From the NCBI GenBank assembly GCA_030015575.1, contig CM057344.1, forward strand, positions 187,133,044-187,197,043: a DNA stretch of 64,000 nt, in the 5' to 3' direction. The notes beneath the pieces were generated by a model. That model was given only the letters and a program-made list of their open reading frames with translations, did not search any database and had not been told where the DNA came from. Positions 44,584 to 57,089 of this stretch are shown here, in pieces. How positions within the stretch are numbered: the first letter of the stretch is position 1; each line of letters starts with the position of its first letter. A program made the translations under genes and the position numbers. This stretch comes from Agapanthus africanus. Lineage: Eukaryota > Streptophyta > Magnoliopsida > Asparagales > Amaryllidaceae.

Positions 44584-47500
44584 TTTCATGACCCAAAGTT
44601 CGGCCCGTGACCGACACTTAACCACGCAACGTCTACAGCCGTAACGCGACTAAGTAAGCCGAAACCCAGAAATCAAAACCATTAAAAGTAATGAGTGTTA
44701 AAACATTTAATAGAAACATTTGTTAAAACATTTAGGAAACCTTAAGTAATTTAGTAAAATTCTTTAAAGTTCAAGTTATTATCTTAAAAATTTTGGCAGC
44801 ATTTTCTTTGTAAAAACTAGCCCCGAAATTGGGTACAAGATAAGATATGAGTAAAATGATATATAATAAGAATACAGCATCCCAAACGGGAGCAATCACG
44901 CCCAACGGCGGAAACAACTACCACAATAATAATATATGACGCCGTAGCAAAGAATGAGCAAAATACGTGAAGACAACATGAAATATAAAACTGCATAAAT
45001 AAAGTCGGCTCGCAACGAGCTCGATACCAGAGTGCAAAATAATATACATTGTCCTCACAACTGGTCTCTAAGTCAATACATGAATAGTAGATGGAGAGTA
45101 CTAGATACAACAATGTATACAACTGGAAAATAAATGGATACCGCAAAAAACCCACCTATCAGCAAAGGGCTGACGCGCCAACTGCAATGGTATCCGTAGC
45201 AAAAGATATAAGAAAGCAGCCTGCCGCGACTACTCTGAGAGACAACCTGCAAACACTGTGGCACAACGGGGGTGAGTTGCCAACTCATGAATAGTAGATA
45301 ACATATAAAGGTAATCGCGAGTATGCACGTACTGCGATACTCTAACCTATGCCAACAGATAACATCTATATGATGAGCTGGATGCGCAATAATCATGCAA
45401 CAGGTGCGATCTAATAACATCTTAATATGATGAGCAGGGTATGCAATAATCATGCGTAGCAAATGCAATCTAATAACATCTATATAGGATGAGCAGGGTA
45501 TGCAATAATCATGCATAGCAAATGCAGTCTAATAACATCTATATAGGATAAGCAGGGTATGCAATAATCGTGCATAGCAAGTGTACTCTATCAGGTACTA
45601 CAGATACAGGATGAGATGTATAACACTGAATGCTGAGCATGGGAATAAATAACATCTACACGGAATGTCAACGTGGAAAATAACCGGTGTCCATCAATAC
45701 ACCTAAATCCCAGTAAAACTCAGGCGCCGTCACTCTAATCGGCCCACAAATCCTGTAAACCTCATAGAATCATGAGTGCCCAACATCGGCACTCGAAATA
45801 TCATAAAATAATCGTGTCCAACATCGACACGCAAATCCTCAAGTATCGGGCTCCGTCGGTCCGGATCGGCCCACGGGCTCCGTCTGCGGAATCAACCCTC
45901 GGCCCCGGCAGTACGGGTCGGCCCGTATCCATCTCTCAGCTCTGGTCAGTATCCTCCGGATAACCGCCAGGCCCAACCAATCACCGGTAGGTAGTAGTCC
46001 CTCCGCCGGGCTCACCGTCTAACAATACGAGTCCTCTTGCCCGGGGTACCATACCGAGTCCACCATGTATCCGCAATCGGTGCCTACCACTCCTCGAATC
46101 GGGTATACTCACACAAGCTCTCTGGAACCGAGAAAACTCATGGTGGACGCACTGAAATATCATATCAAGAGAAACCGGGCTTTTTAAAATAGTGCGTATT
46201 TTCTTAAAATAATACCACGGTTCTCAAATCCAGAAATCCCATAAATCCAAACTCAATGCGTAAATCTATGCAATGTGTCGTATGACACTAAGAGTAAAAA
46301 GGGAAAACTGCTCTTTTAAAAGGATCCAGTTTTGAAAATATCTCATACGGTCCCTATATTTTTGAAACAAGTCAATATCATCCATGTATATAACATATGT
46401 ATGGGTATAGGTATGGATGTGCAAATGGATATATACACGAATATGAGTGTGCCAATGTATATGTGCACAAGTATGAATATATAGTATGCATGTGCGCAAG
46501 TATGAAGATATCAATATATGTATGCACCAGTATGAATATATAGTGTACATGTGCGCAAGTATGAAGATATCAATATATGTGTGCACTGGTATGAATATAC
46601 AGTGTGCATGTGCGCAAGTATGAAGATATCAATATATGTGTGCACTGGTATGAATATACAGTGTGCATGTGCGCAAGTATGAAGATATCAATATATGTGT
46701 GCACTGGTATGAATATACAGTGTGCATGTGCGCAAGTATGAAGATATCAATATATGTGTGCACTGGTATGCATGTGTGCAAGTATGAAGATATCAATATA
46801 TGTGTGCACTGGTATGAATATACAGTGTGCATGTGTGCAAGTATGAAGATATCAATATATGTGTGCACTGGTATGAATATACAGTGTGCATGTGCGCAAG
46901 TATGAAGATATCAATATATGTGTGCACTGGTATGAATATACAGTGTGCATGTGCGCAAGTATGAAGATATCAATATATGTGTGCATTGATATGAATATAC
47001 AGTGTGCATGTGCGTAAGTATGAAGATATCAATATAGGTATATATATGCCGATATGCGATAAAGTCATGACCATCATCAATGATGCGGTATTCAAGACGA
47101 TATATAATTCGTAGCAATTCTATAGTGCGAGTGTCATGGCAATCACTAACGGTGTGAATATAACATGCAAATAGTGCTCGTGCCGCTTGAACCGTTAGTG
47201 ACAGTGAAGTGTTCTATAACTACCATTTCTATATGCAACAAGGAAGATATGCTACAATAGTACATATAAACATCTATGACTAAAATATCTTATCACGCCC
47301 TGACGCTTAATGCCATACGGGGCGATTTCCCCGTAGATGTTAAATCTACTCACTTGGTCTCATGCTAAGCGTAGCCGACCACTTGCTTCCCTTTCTTTGC
47401 GGCGTCCGACATACCCGCCTGCGAACCTAGAATTTACACAAAGAATCCATATAAGTAAAATCCTACAAAAACGCGATATCGAAATCAAACGAGAAACTCG

Positions 47501-48798
47501 TGTCGCGAACTAAACGCGCGTGCGTCCGATACGCCAGATCGTGTATATACGCGTCTTAAACTACCCCGACCCGTCGCGACACACTGGCACACAAAACCCA
47601 CTCACGTATCACACGTGTCGCGCAAACTAAACGTATTGGAAAAATGATATAACGCTCCAAATTTTGACTCGGGCACCAAAGTGAAAAGTTGCATATGCCA
47701 AACTACATAACTACACTGCAGACTACCCTAGACCCAACCCCAGCACCTAACCCCCTATCTGGCCGCAAATTGCGGCCTGGGTGTGGGATTATGGGCTTGT
47801 GCTTCGTGTGTGTGGTCTAGACCTAGTGTAAATGCTCCAGTTATCCCAGATTTTCTCTGAAGCAACCGGGTCTACAGCAGATCACAGAAAGGCCAATATT
47901 TGCTTTAAAACGTTAAATTTACACCAATAAGACCCTATGGTATTTTGGTAAAATCTAGGGTTAAATCTCAGTTTAAGGGCCTAATAGCACTTAGCTAAGT
48001 TAATCTAACCATCAATATCACCACTTGGGCAAAAACTTCACACAAATCACCATTTTAGCACTAAAACGCACATTTAACACTAATCGAAGCTAATTAACAC
48101 ATAAGTTTAGTAACAAAGAAGTTAAGCCTAAGAAGTATACCTCACTTGACTCTAGGTACAAGGAGAAGGAGGAGAAGAAGAAGGGAAGGGCTGTGCTTGT
48201 TGTTGCCGTTGCTGCTTGCTACTGCTGTTGCTGCATGTTGCTGCTGCTGCTGCCTGAAGCTGCTGCTGCTTGTGCTGATGCTGCTGGTGCTGTTGCTGAG
48301 GCTGCTGGTGCTGCTGCTGTGGCTTCTGCTACTGCTGCTGTAGGTGTTGTGTGAGTGTGTATGAGTGAGTGAGAGATATGTGAGGAAAAAAAGAGTGTTT
48401 GAAAAAAAGGCAAACAATGAGAGGTATGAGAGAGTCAACCCTCCTTCTCTCTCCTCATTAAATGAGAGCATGGCTCAAGCCATGATGCCTATTCTCTCTC
48501 TCTCTCTCCAAGTCAACCAAAACCAAATCATTTTTCATTTAAAAAAAACAATTAACTAAAACACCTAATAAAAATTTAAATTGGCCTAACAAAATGGTTA
48601 GACCACCATGGTTGCTAATCATGGTCTAACCCTAATTTAACCCTAATTTACATGCACATTTGTGTGCAAGCCTAAATAAATTCTAATAAAATATTCATTA
48701 AATTTGATAAAATATTTGAAAATCGTTTGGGTAAACTTTTTATTAAAATACATATATTAGAGTATAATTAGCCACTAATCACATCCTAAGGTGTTACA
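44584..48798 (-). repeat. Tekay-1 5' LTR
   Basis: 4.2 kb. The plus-strand left edge reads TTTCATGACCC where the 3' LTR has TGTCATGGCCC, so the terminal CA of the LTR has mutated. The right edge TGTTACA is intact. It contains the 44770-45345 block missing from the 3' LTR, and lacks 22 bp at 47777 between two GCGGCC half-repeats. Confidence 0.93.
46430..47035. repeat. 59-bp minisatellite, Tekay-1 5' LTR (about 10 units)
   Basis: The same unit as at 29215-29590 but about twice as many copies. One unit near 46763-46790 is 16 bp short. Confidence 0.92.
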
Positions 48799-48803
48799 AT
48801 TTA

Positions 48804-49908
48804 TTTGCGGCCTGGGTAGAGGGTTAGGGGCTAGGGCTTTCATGGTAGCTTTCTAGGTGCCTGCATGTATCACTGTCCTTGCAAAATAATTTTTCAGGTC
48901 CCCGAGTGTTAGCAGATTTCCAAATACCATCAAAATTTCACAGTTTTTCCGATATCGGGTTTCTAAATTCATATTCCGGGTTTATTCTATGGTTTCAGTC
49001 CAAGATAAAATCCCTACAGGGTCATAAGGTCTCTACTAACCTCAATTACACTTCACAATTCAACATTTCTCAAAACCCTCTTTAGGAATTTTTCTAAGTT
49101 CACTAATAATCGATATATCGGTTCTAACTCACAATAGAAGCTAAGGTGAATGAAAAACAATAACAATGGTGCAGAAATTACCTCAATGAAAAACAATAAC
49201 AATGGTGCAGAAATTACCTCAATTGGCAACTCAAGAATATTCTTGAGTTGCCCAAAGTCCTCAAAATTCGATTTTTCTTGGTCCAATATGCTTCCCTTGA
49301 GCTAGTGAACATTTTTAATGAAAATGAGATGGGGATTTGGGTTTGTTTTGGGGGTGTTTTTAGGGTTTAGAGGTGGAGGGAGATGGGGTTTTGCCATGGG
49401 TGAAGAGGGAGAAGAAATGGTGAAGAGATGAAGAGAGAAAGAATGAGCCATGCCTATGGTTTGACCTCTCACCCTTTCTCTCTCATGCCCATCCCTCATG
49501 AAATCATTGTGTCCCTTTTCATCATTTCCTTTCTTTTTCCTTTTCTTTTATTTCCTTCACTTTGCAATAGTAAACCCAAAACAATAACCATCCACCCAAA
49601 AATCATGTAGGAAAAATGTAACAAGTGTAAAAATGACATGGTGCATGTCATGTGCACAAATCCGGTTTAATACACGATTAGTGATTTTTAGTCGCGATTA
49701 GCACTAAAAGTGAATATAAATAATCATAAAAATTCATAATTTGCCTAAATCACATAAAACACCCTCATTTCAGTAATTTCCATAATTTCCCAAATATTTC
49801 CCAATTCATTGGTATTTAATTATACCGCCTTATTAAAATATTCAATATTTTATTATTTTAATTATAAAAATTCCCAAAAATAATATTTTATTTTTCTGAA
49901 ATGTTACA
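48804..49908 (-). repeat. Tekay-2 right LTR, second segment
   Basis: It resumes after the Tekay-1 TSD with TTGCGGCCTGGG and ends TGTTACA at 49908. It is colinear with 8759-9823, apart from a 39-bp local duplication at about 49147-49220 (CAATGAAAAACAATAACAAT). Confidence 0.9.
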
Positions 49909-49910
49909 AT

Positions 49911-51711
49911 CTTGCCCAAAACTCCTTACAATGGGAAAGCGTTAGACCACCATCGTCTAGGGAAGGTATCCATCAGCTCGATGTTTCCATCGCAATGAAA
50001 GCCGAAATGTCCGCGATGCAAAGGAAACTCGATGCTATAGAAAACAGAGTCTATTCAGCCTTCCTAAACCAATTAACGCTCCCTAAAACCGTGTGTGGAT
50101 GCTATTCCGTTCCATCACATTTGATGGAAGAATATTCTTTGAATTCTCCGTTTCAAGGTCAAGAACACACTAATGCTGCTTTTCAGCAACGACCTGGAAA
50201 CGATCCTTATTCTTCCACATATAATCAGGGTTGGAGGAATCACCATAATTTTTCTTGGAACCAACACCAAACTCAAAATACGGTTCCAAACCAAAATAAC
50301 TATCAATGGGCTCCTCCACAGCAACAACAACCAACACAGAGTCAGCACCCCTTTCAACCACAAAATTTTCAAAATCCGGCCAACAATTCTGCACCTTATA
50401 ATAATTCTTTACAAACGGCCGGTACCGAAAAATCATCTGCACTCGATTTGTTTATTAAATTTTCCATGGAAACATCGGCTGATTTAAAGGCTTCTATCCA
50501 AACATTAATGCAGAACTCTTCCTCCCACGGTGAGAGTATAAAATCGATGGAAGCACAAATTGCACAATTAAATGCCGCGTTGAGTGCTATAGAGAAAGGG
50601 AAACTTCCATCTCAACCCGTATCGTGTCCTGGCTACTCGCAACATTATAATGTGAGTGCCATTACCACGTTGAGATCAGGAAGAGTGCTGAATAATCAAG
50701 TCGGCGAACAGGATGATAATGAGGAATCAATCAATGATACTCCGGCTTCTACTTCCTACCCTATTTCGCCTACTCCACCTTCTTGCGAGCCTATTCTGTG
50801 TTTTTCCCAAGGCTCGAACCCTGAGCCCACTCCTTCTAGTCAACATAAGACGATCCCCACTCCAATTATGGGATCTGTTCTACCCCCTCAATCTTCTCCA
50901 ATGTTGGACCCGACTCTTATTGATAAAGCTCCTTATCCTAATAGGTTAAGGGAAAACAGACCAAGTCCACAAATGGAGAAGATTGTGGAAATTTTTAAAC
51001 AGGTAAACATCAATATCCCTCTCATAGATGCTATACAACAAGTTCCGGCTTATGCGAAAATACTTAAGGACTTGTGCACTAGGAAGAGGAAGACTCAAGT
51101 GCCGAGAAAGGTGTTCATGTCGAGTAATGTAAACACAGCTTTTACCCAACAATTACCTAAGAAACATAAGGACCTCGGCTGTTCTACAATTTCTATTTCT
51201 ATTGGGGGTAAAAATATCAACCGTGCTCTACTCGATCTTGGCGCTAGTGTTAACCTGCTTCCATATTCTGTGTATGAGCAATTGGGTATCGGAGAGTTAA
51301 AACCGTCGTACCGTACTCTGCAGATGGCTGATAGATCTATCACCCAACCTAGGGGTGAGCTTGAGGATGTGTTGATAAAAGTCGGGGAATTTATATTCCC
51401 TGTGGACTTTATTGTTCTAGATACACAACCGGTAGCGAACCCACGGAACCAAATTCCGGTGATTCTCGGTCGACCCTTTTTGGCCACTTCTAACGCTGTA
51501 ATCAACTGTCGAAATGGCTCTATGAACTTATCCTTCGGGAAGATGTCAATTGAGCTTAACATTTACAAGTTGGGAAGTGAACCCTCTGAACCTGCCGCTC
51601 AAGTATGTTCTGTCCAATTAATGGATGTTGACAGCAGCGAATTTGAACCGCTTCACGATATTGATATAGAATCCCTCAATATGTTATTGTTTGACCCAGC
51701 TATGTATTGTA
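49911..51711 (+). CDS. gag-pro: Athila-4 gag C-terminal half and protease, partial, uninterrupted frame
   Basis: The frame is open from the Tekay-2 junction: LAQNSLQWESVRPPSSREGI, then MKAEMSAMQRKLDAIENRVY (Met at 49995 is internal), the cysteine-containing box TVCGCYSVPSHLMEEYS, a Gln/Asn-rich stretch, and SHGESIKSMEAQIAQLNAAL. It continues as ITTLRSGRVLNNQVGEQ, and the aspartic protease LLDLGASVNLLPYSVYEQLG through NQIPVILGRPFLATSNAVIN. It aligns with Athila-3 gag-protease but has no stop or frameshift over 1.8 kb. The left end is cut by Tekay-2 in the codon run D-L-A. The right end is cut by Copia-B at 51711, and the frame then stops within the Copia LTR. Gag forms particles and the protease processes them. 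As a fragment without an LTR it is probably not expressed. Confidence 0.9.
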
Positions 51712-53886
51712 TGTTAGTTGTATGTATGCCCTAGAGGCCATTATTGTACATGAGATGTATATTATAGTGGATGCTGGGACATATATAGGGAGGACTTTCT
51801 TGCTCGACATGATAGTATGCTATCTGGTTGCTCTTTATCTTAACATGTACACTTATAGTCTCTATGTTACATGTTGATAAAGCCCTTAGGATGTATACTT
51901 GACTTCCAGGATTATGATGCAGATCATACTAGTGGGGCCTGGGTAGTCCATGAGTTCATCCTTCAATGTTCCTAGTCGTGGGAATATCGAGACGGGGCAT
52001 CGATATTCTAGAGTAGACTAGCGTATATCTTCTCGATCCATGTGATGGGCGATGGATGATCCCATATCCATTGGTGTTTGACATCAGAGATGGTATACGG
52101 GTGCTCAGTGGAGACTGGGTATACTGAGCGGACTCGCCGAGAACTCCTAGATGGTATTATATCTCACGTCAGATAGCAGTTCTCTGGTGACACTGGTACA
52201 GGTTAGTCTGTCGACCCGAGATCGTCATAGAGTCTTGTGTGTCTCCTACTGTGCTTTGATTTCCACCCTACCACGGCTCTACTGAGTCGTGCAAACAGGT
52301 GGTTTTTGGGTACATTCCTGAGTCACATGGAGGCAATGAGCGATATGAGGGGATTCGTCTCTCCCGGTATTGGGGGTTGATGTTGCCCTATTCTTGATTG
52401 GACATAACTGAAATCCCTGGCCACGGTAGATGAGATTTACTGATAAGTGTTATCAGTAGTTTCTCGCACGTTATGGACCTTACATCGCCATGACTTATCA
52501 AGCTATTGGGGTCTGACGAGATATGCGACATATCAGACGAAGAGACCGGACTGTACGGTAGTGTTATTGATTGGATTCACAGGAGTATGAGCAGGTTTGC
52601 TTGTTGATCTTCTGATCGCTCAATACCCGGGTGGACGTTACGTTTAGCAGGTCTCTTGCGACTTGTGGGTGTTTGATATGATCATCACCTACTGCCGGCA
52701 TATTGACAAGTCTTTAGAGTCCTACACAGAGGTTTCCTGGCTCTGGCGAAACGGAGTAGGAGCACATATGAGATATGTGCGGGACCGAGATTAATACATG
52801 TATGTGATACCGTATTCTATTCTCGCGATTTGTATCATCTGTCGGTTATATGTGATATAGCCGGGTTATCAAATCAAGTGTTGATTCGATAAATTGATAC
52901 ACATGATATTAGTCGGTTATATGTGACATAGCCGGATTGTTAAATCAAGTGTTGATTTAATAATCTAATGTATAATTATATATTTGATATATTAATTTAC
53001 ATTGACTAGTATTAGCTCACTTAAGATTGCTTTTCTCACTTGATCATGTATTAAGTATATATGTGATATATACTTGTGTACATGTTTGTGTCATGCTTGA
53101 TGATACATGAAAACTTGGGTGTGTGTATGACTTACACCTTGCTAATTATAATTTAGGGTTTTATTTGTTTTTAAGTAAATCAAAATGACATGGATTTTAT
53201 CATGGCTTGAAAGCTTCATGAAGCTTGTAGACCATTGACTAAAGTCCACCCATTTTGTTTTACTTAAGATATTTTAAACCTAACCATTATGATTTTTAGC
53301 TATGGTTTAGTCTCTACAATGGTTTAATATGGGATATTAACTCACCCATGGTTGCATTATTCACGACTTGATTTATTCTTGAGCTTCTTCTTCTTCTTCT
53401 TCATCTCAACTCAAAAGCTTTCTAGGTTTATGAAAAATGGTGAAAATGAGTGTGAAAAATAAATCTAAAGTGAGCTCACTTCCTACTTCATTATCCTCTA
53501 TTACTTGCCATTTAGTTTAGAGTGTTCTCTTCACAAAGTTCATAGCCTATTGAAGAGGTAGCTTGGGTTTGAGTCTCCTCGACGTAGATCATCTTCGGCT
53601 TCGAAGATTTCGAGCAAGCTTGTTCATTTCTCTAAGGGAACCCATACTAGAGTTCGGGAGGTCGACACTCGCAGCGAAGGGAATACTACACAAAGCTTTA
53701 GAAGTGAAGGACCGGTCTACAAAGATTGTATTCCTTGTTCACTACTTGTAATGGTTGATTACATGATATATATTGTCTATTTACTTTTGCTTGATCCTAG
53801 TTAAGGATTGATTAGCACCTTAGAATTTTTGAATTTGGCATGGTAGTTGCTGTGAAAACCCAGTAGGGTGCTAAGGAATCCCAACA
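51712..53886 (+). repeat. Copia-B 5' LTR
   Basis: 2,175 bp, TGTTAGTTGTATGTATGCCC to CCCAACA. It is the same family as the solo LTR at 11599-13798. Conserved blocks are at 51968-52020, 52414-52425 and 52544-52556. Confidence 0.92.
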
Positions 53887-53887
53887 G

Positions 53888-53899
53888 TGGTATCAGAGC
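53888..53899 (+). other. Copia-B PBS (tRNA-iMet)
   Basis: TGGTATCAGAGC, one base after the LTR. Confidence 0.93.
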
Positions 53900-56744
53900 C
53901 GGGCTAGAGTATTAGAAGATGTTTGTTAGATTACGAAACCGAAACTACTCCGAAACTTGAAATATCGAACCTTAGTTTCTGTCGAATTTTAAATGGCTTC
54001 TTAAAATTTTTTAAACAACTGCAGAATGATGTATGGGATATATCATGAACACTACCAAAATTTGAGCCCTTTTTCCTCTAATAATGGCCGGACACAATGA
54101 AGATAAAACCGGTGTGCTCGGTTGTTTTATGGAATTTTTGCCTCAAATTTTGGTGGTGTTCCAGTATCTGGGGTATGGTGTTTCAGGTGTTGTTTGTTTT
54201 TTCTAAAATTGCATGTGATGCAGTCTTACTGAATAGGCAATTCAGAGTGTTTTGTATTCGTAGTTTAACATGGTTTTGGGTTTTCACATCTTATCTAGAC
54301 GAAGTTAAAAAGTTCGATCGAATGTCAAAAACCCATTTTTCCAAGTTTAGGGTATTCGGAAAATCATGCAAGCGATTCTGTGGACCCTCTAGAAGAATGA
54401 AACCCTAACTCGACTTAATGACCATGGAAACGTTTTTGAACCTTAGGTTTTGGGTCCGCGGTGCCATTAATGAGGCTTGGGTTTGCCCTTCTACGGCTGG
54501 TCCATGGGTGTTGTGGCGTGATTCTGGGTATTTTTGAACCGTGCTCAAGTGTTGAGCTTTCGGGAAATTGTGGGACTTTGATTAATCGATCGAAAAGTTT
54601 AACGTCGTCTGGATATTTGTGATGGGATACAATACTTAGAATCCACAATATTTGAATTTTATAAATTTAGAGATTTAGTCTCATTTGATCGGTTGCCACG
54701 GGATTTTGATGCGATCAAAAGTCCGTCGCAATCACGTAGCGTACGCGGATACTCGCCGGATAACCTTACCAGATAGCCACACCCTATAGCCCCGACAAAG
54801 TGACTGTAGGAGAACTCCATTGCCAAAAGCATCCATCCGGGTGCTCGCGGCTGCGGTGTTCCGCCTAAGTGCACTTCGTCGTCGGTATCGGGAGATGCGT
54901 CCGTCTACTAAAGTTTCCGACGAGCATTCGATCGGGGTGTCGGGAATCTTGTTGAATTGCCCGACTTGTTATTGGAAAGTGTTTTCAATATCGAGACTAA
55001 AATGCGGGGTTTATAATTGTTAGGCATGCGATGTCTTAGGAATTCATATTGTTAGGCATGAAAACCGGAATATGAGATATTTCGGGTTTATGATGTCTGA
55101 GGTGGTTGCGGATTCCAATTGTTGTAGTTTTCACTTTCTTTTCTGTGACCGTAAGTGTAATATGCGGTGTATCGCCGGTTTCCTTGCTATACGTCAACGA
55201 CAATTGGGATACGCATATTTACTTACGTTGATGACATGTGATGTTATGTGTTACTGTGATATGTTATATTGGATCTTCGTGTTTGAATAGCCGGGTTTTA
55301 TTTATGTGAGATGAGATGTTTTCATTTTCATTCATGTAAAAACTTGTATGTAATATTCTTTTATTGGGGCACTTCCGGGTTGAGGAAGATGTCACCGTTG
55401 ATGTATATTATTTACTTTTCCGCATTAAGATAGACCCAAGGAGGGGAGCACAAGTAACCGGGTTCTAGAGTCCAGTGGGAGACCATCTCGAGGAGTCGAG
55501 TCCGGGTCTCCTAACTCTAGAGTTGGTAGAGTTTCTTGCCACTCTCGTAGGGGTCTTGGGATGTGGGATTGGCTATTCATCACGACCGTGGAATCCGTGT
55601 TTTATACAGGCTTAAATTAAAACCCGAAAATCCTAGTATATCCAATATTTCATATGTTGTCTTCTATTGCTGATATTCTATGATGTGATCACTTTATATA
55701 TTCTGAGATGGATACATTATAATATATATGATATATTATAGACGTTGCTTATGTTTTTCACCCGCGCTAGCCCTGCCCCATTCTGTCGTTAGTTACCTAA
55801 TCTAACGGTGCACGACGGGACCTCATGGCGAGTGCGGATGGCATAAGCGTACGTTGTGTTTATCTATGATGTTTAGGTAACTTAAATGATGTGACATTCA
55901 TTAATGAGATTAATGAAAGAAAATAAACCTAAAGATGTTGTAGAATCGAATTTGAAACCCACTCGGCCTTTTTAACGAAAAAGCAAAGTTTCAAAAAGCG
56001 GAGCTTAAGCCACTCCTTTTAAAACTATTTGATTCCGCAACGAGATCAAGTTCAAAGCGTTAAAGGTTTTCACAAAAACCATCCGCAACCCTCCATCATT
56101 TTAGTAAGTAGAGTACTTAGTATTCGTGCTGCGTATGTTGATCATAGTCAAGGCGCAATGTACGGTAGCTAAGTGATGTCTTCCTCCACAGCATATGATG
56201 CGATTAGTTAGGACAGTCATGTGATTATGTTGATTATAATCAAGGGTCATGTGGGTGGGTCTAATTAATCACGAAATGACGGGTAGAACTTGACTAGTGC
56301 TTATGATATGTTGATCATAGTCAAGGTCATAAGTGCTAGGGGTAAAAACCATTATCGGGAGTTTCAAGTGTTGAAATTTGCAATGAGATTGCATACCTTC
56401 TATGAGATAGTTGGATCTTGATACCCACTGCGAGTAATTGTTACTCCTGGGAGAGTTTTGCACTTTACAATTAGCTGATCAAGTAGGTGTCTAGAAAGGT
56501 GTCAACGGGGTTACGCTTCTAGGAAAACGATGTTTATTTTAATTAGGTCCGTGCGAAAGCATGGGGAACCTCCTTCAAAGTACCGGCACTGGCCTGGCTG
56601 AAATATTGGCGAACTTGTAGGGTGTAATTAATCTCGGCTAGTCTTTCCTTTTAGGGTTTGAAGGAAGATTTGATAAAAACAGTGAGAGCCATCCTGATTA
56701 GATAAAATATATAACCAATCTACTCTTGCAAGAGCGCATGCAAA
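53900..56744 (+). other. Copia-B long non-coding leader
   Basis: 2.8 kb without a supported gene. From about 55140 it is colinear with the Copia-A leader (CTGTGACCGTAAGTG; CACCCGCGCTAGCCC at about 55758; three TTGAT/TTGAC palindromes). The first 1.2 kb is longer than in Copia-A (about 0.44 kb) and contains the segment 54270-54660 shared with Tekay-2. A gag reading frame is absent. Confidence 0.65.
56138..56324. promoter_or_regulatory. Three inverted TTGAY palindromes, Copia-B leader
   Basis: TTGATCATAGTCAA (56138-56151 and 56311-56324) and TTGATTATAATCAA (56230-56243) sit at the positions of the Copia-A palindromes. Confidence 0.7.
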
Positions 56745-57089
56745 GTGTTTTCTTCTCTCTCTTTCCAGGTAGCGACCATGTCACGCCTTAATCAAGATAA
56801 TAATATGGATGTATTGACCGAACCCGTTTGTTATACTGTGCTGGGGAACGTTGGTCCCGCTCCAACTTATAATTGTTATAAGACCGAGCAGGAAATAGAG
56901 GAATACCCGGATTCCCATGCCGCCCGAAAGAAGAAAGTGCATGTTGATGCATCTTCTTCAGGTGTGTTCGTTACAGAGAACTATTTCTCAGTATCCTCTA
57001 CGTCTTGGGTATTTGATACCGGATCAGGATCCCGTATATGTAATCTGTTACATGGGCTATGGATAGGTAGAAAACTGAGAATAGGGTGA
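56745..57089 (+). pseudogene. Copia-B gag tail and protease remnant
   Basis: A 114-codon frame. From MSRLNQDNNMDVLTEPVCYT it reaches the degraded end of a gag zinc knuckle (CYKTEQEIEEYPDSHAARKK), then the Copia protease ASSSGVFVTENYFSVSSTSW and VFDTGSGSRICN, whose D-T-G is the catalytic triad. It stops after GLWIGRKLRIG. Beyond the stop, decayed pieces of the same domain can be followed (SYHLVLPNTL, then ISVSLLSKEGYNF near 57215-57255). The gag body is missing: the frame begins directly after the leader. Tork/Angela lineage by sequence style. Not functional. Confidence 0.82.

Larger units (their letters stand above)
27959..48798 (-). mobile_element. Tekay-1, Ty3/Gypsy chromovirus, interrupted by Athila-3
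   Basis: Flanked by ATTTA at 27954-27958 and 48799-48803. In element order (minus strand): 5' LTR 48798-44584, PBS, gag 44429-43626 then 35370-35010, protease-RT 35009-33468, RNaseH, integrase, chromodomain-like tail to about 31352, PPT, 3' LTR 31338-27959. The initiator-Met PBS, RT and RNaseH style and C-terminal chromodomain-like segment point to Tekay/Del. Several in-frame stops and frameshifts make it inactive. Confidence 0.93.
8031..49908 (-). mobile_element. Tekay-2, degenerate Ty3/Gypsy chromovirus-type element, host of the nested insertions
   Basis: Parts in plus coordinates: truncated 3' LTR 8031-9823, interior 9824-11485 and 23408-24628, PBS 24629-24640, 5' LTR 24645-27958 plus 48804-49908. 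Copia-A interrupts the interior and Tekay-1 the right LTR. The LTR ends (TGTAACA... on the minus strand), PBS, PPT and leader resemble Tekay-1. About 2.9 kb of its own interior remains, and only a decayed gag N-terminus is recognisable. It inserted into the gag of Athila-4 at a GATCTTGCC site; ATCTT at 49909-49913 would be the right-hand TSD, but the left-hand copy is lost. Confidence 0.85.

Noticed and set aside
46266-47117. Repetitive frames (HTYIDIFILAHMHTVYSYQC units), also at 29039-29635
   Set aside because: They are a by-product of the 59-bp minisatellite: unit length is not a multiple of three and all frames cycle. No initiation context or conservation beyond the repeat.
49909-49913. 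ATCTT after the Tekay-2 LTR, considered as continuing Tekay interior (ATCTTCTCCC)
   Set aside because: From the next base the sequence is Athila gag in frame, and Athila-3 has a similar (A)CCTTGC at this point, so the match to the Tekay PPT edge is most likely coincidental target sequence.
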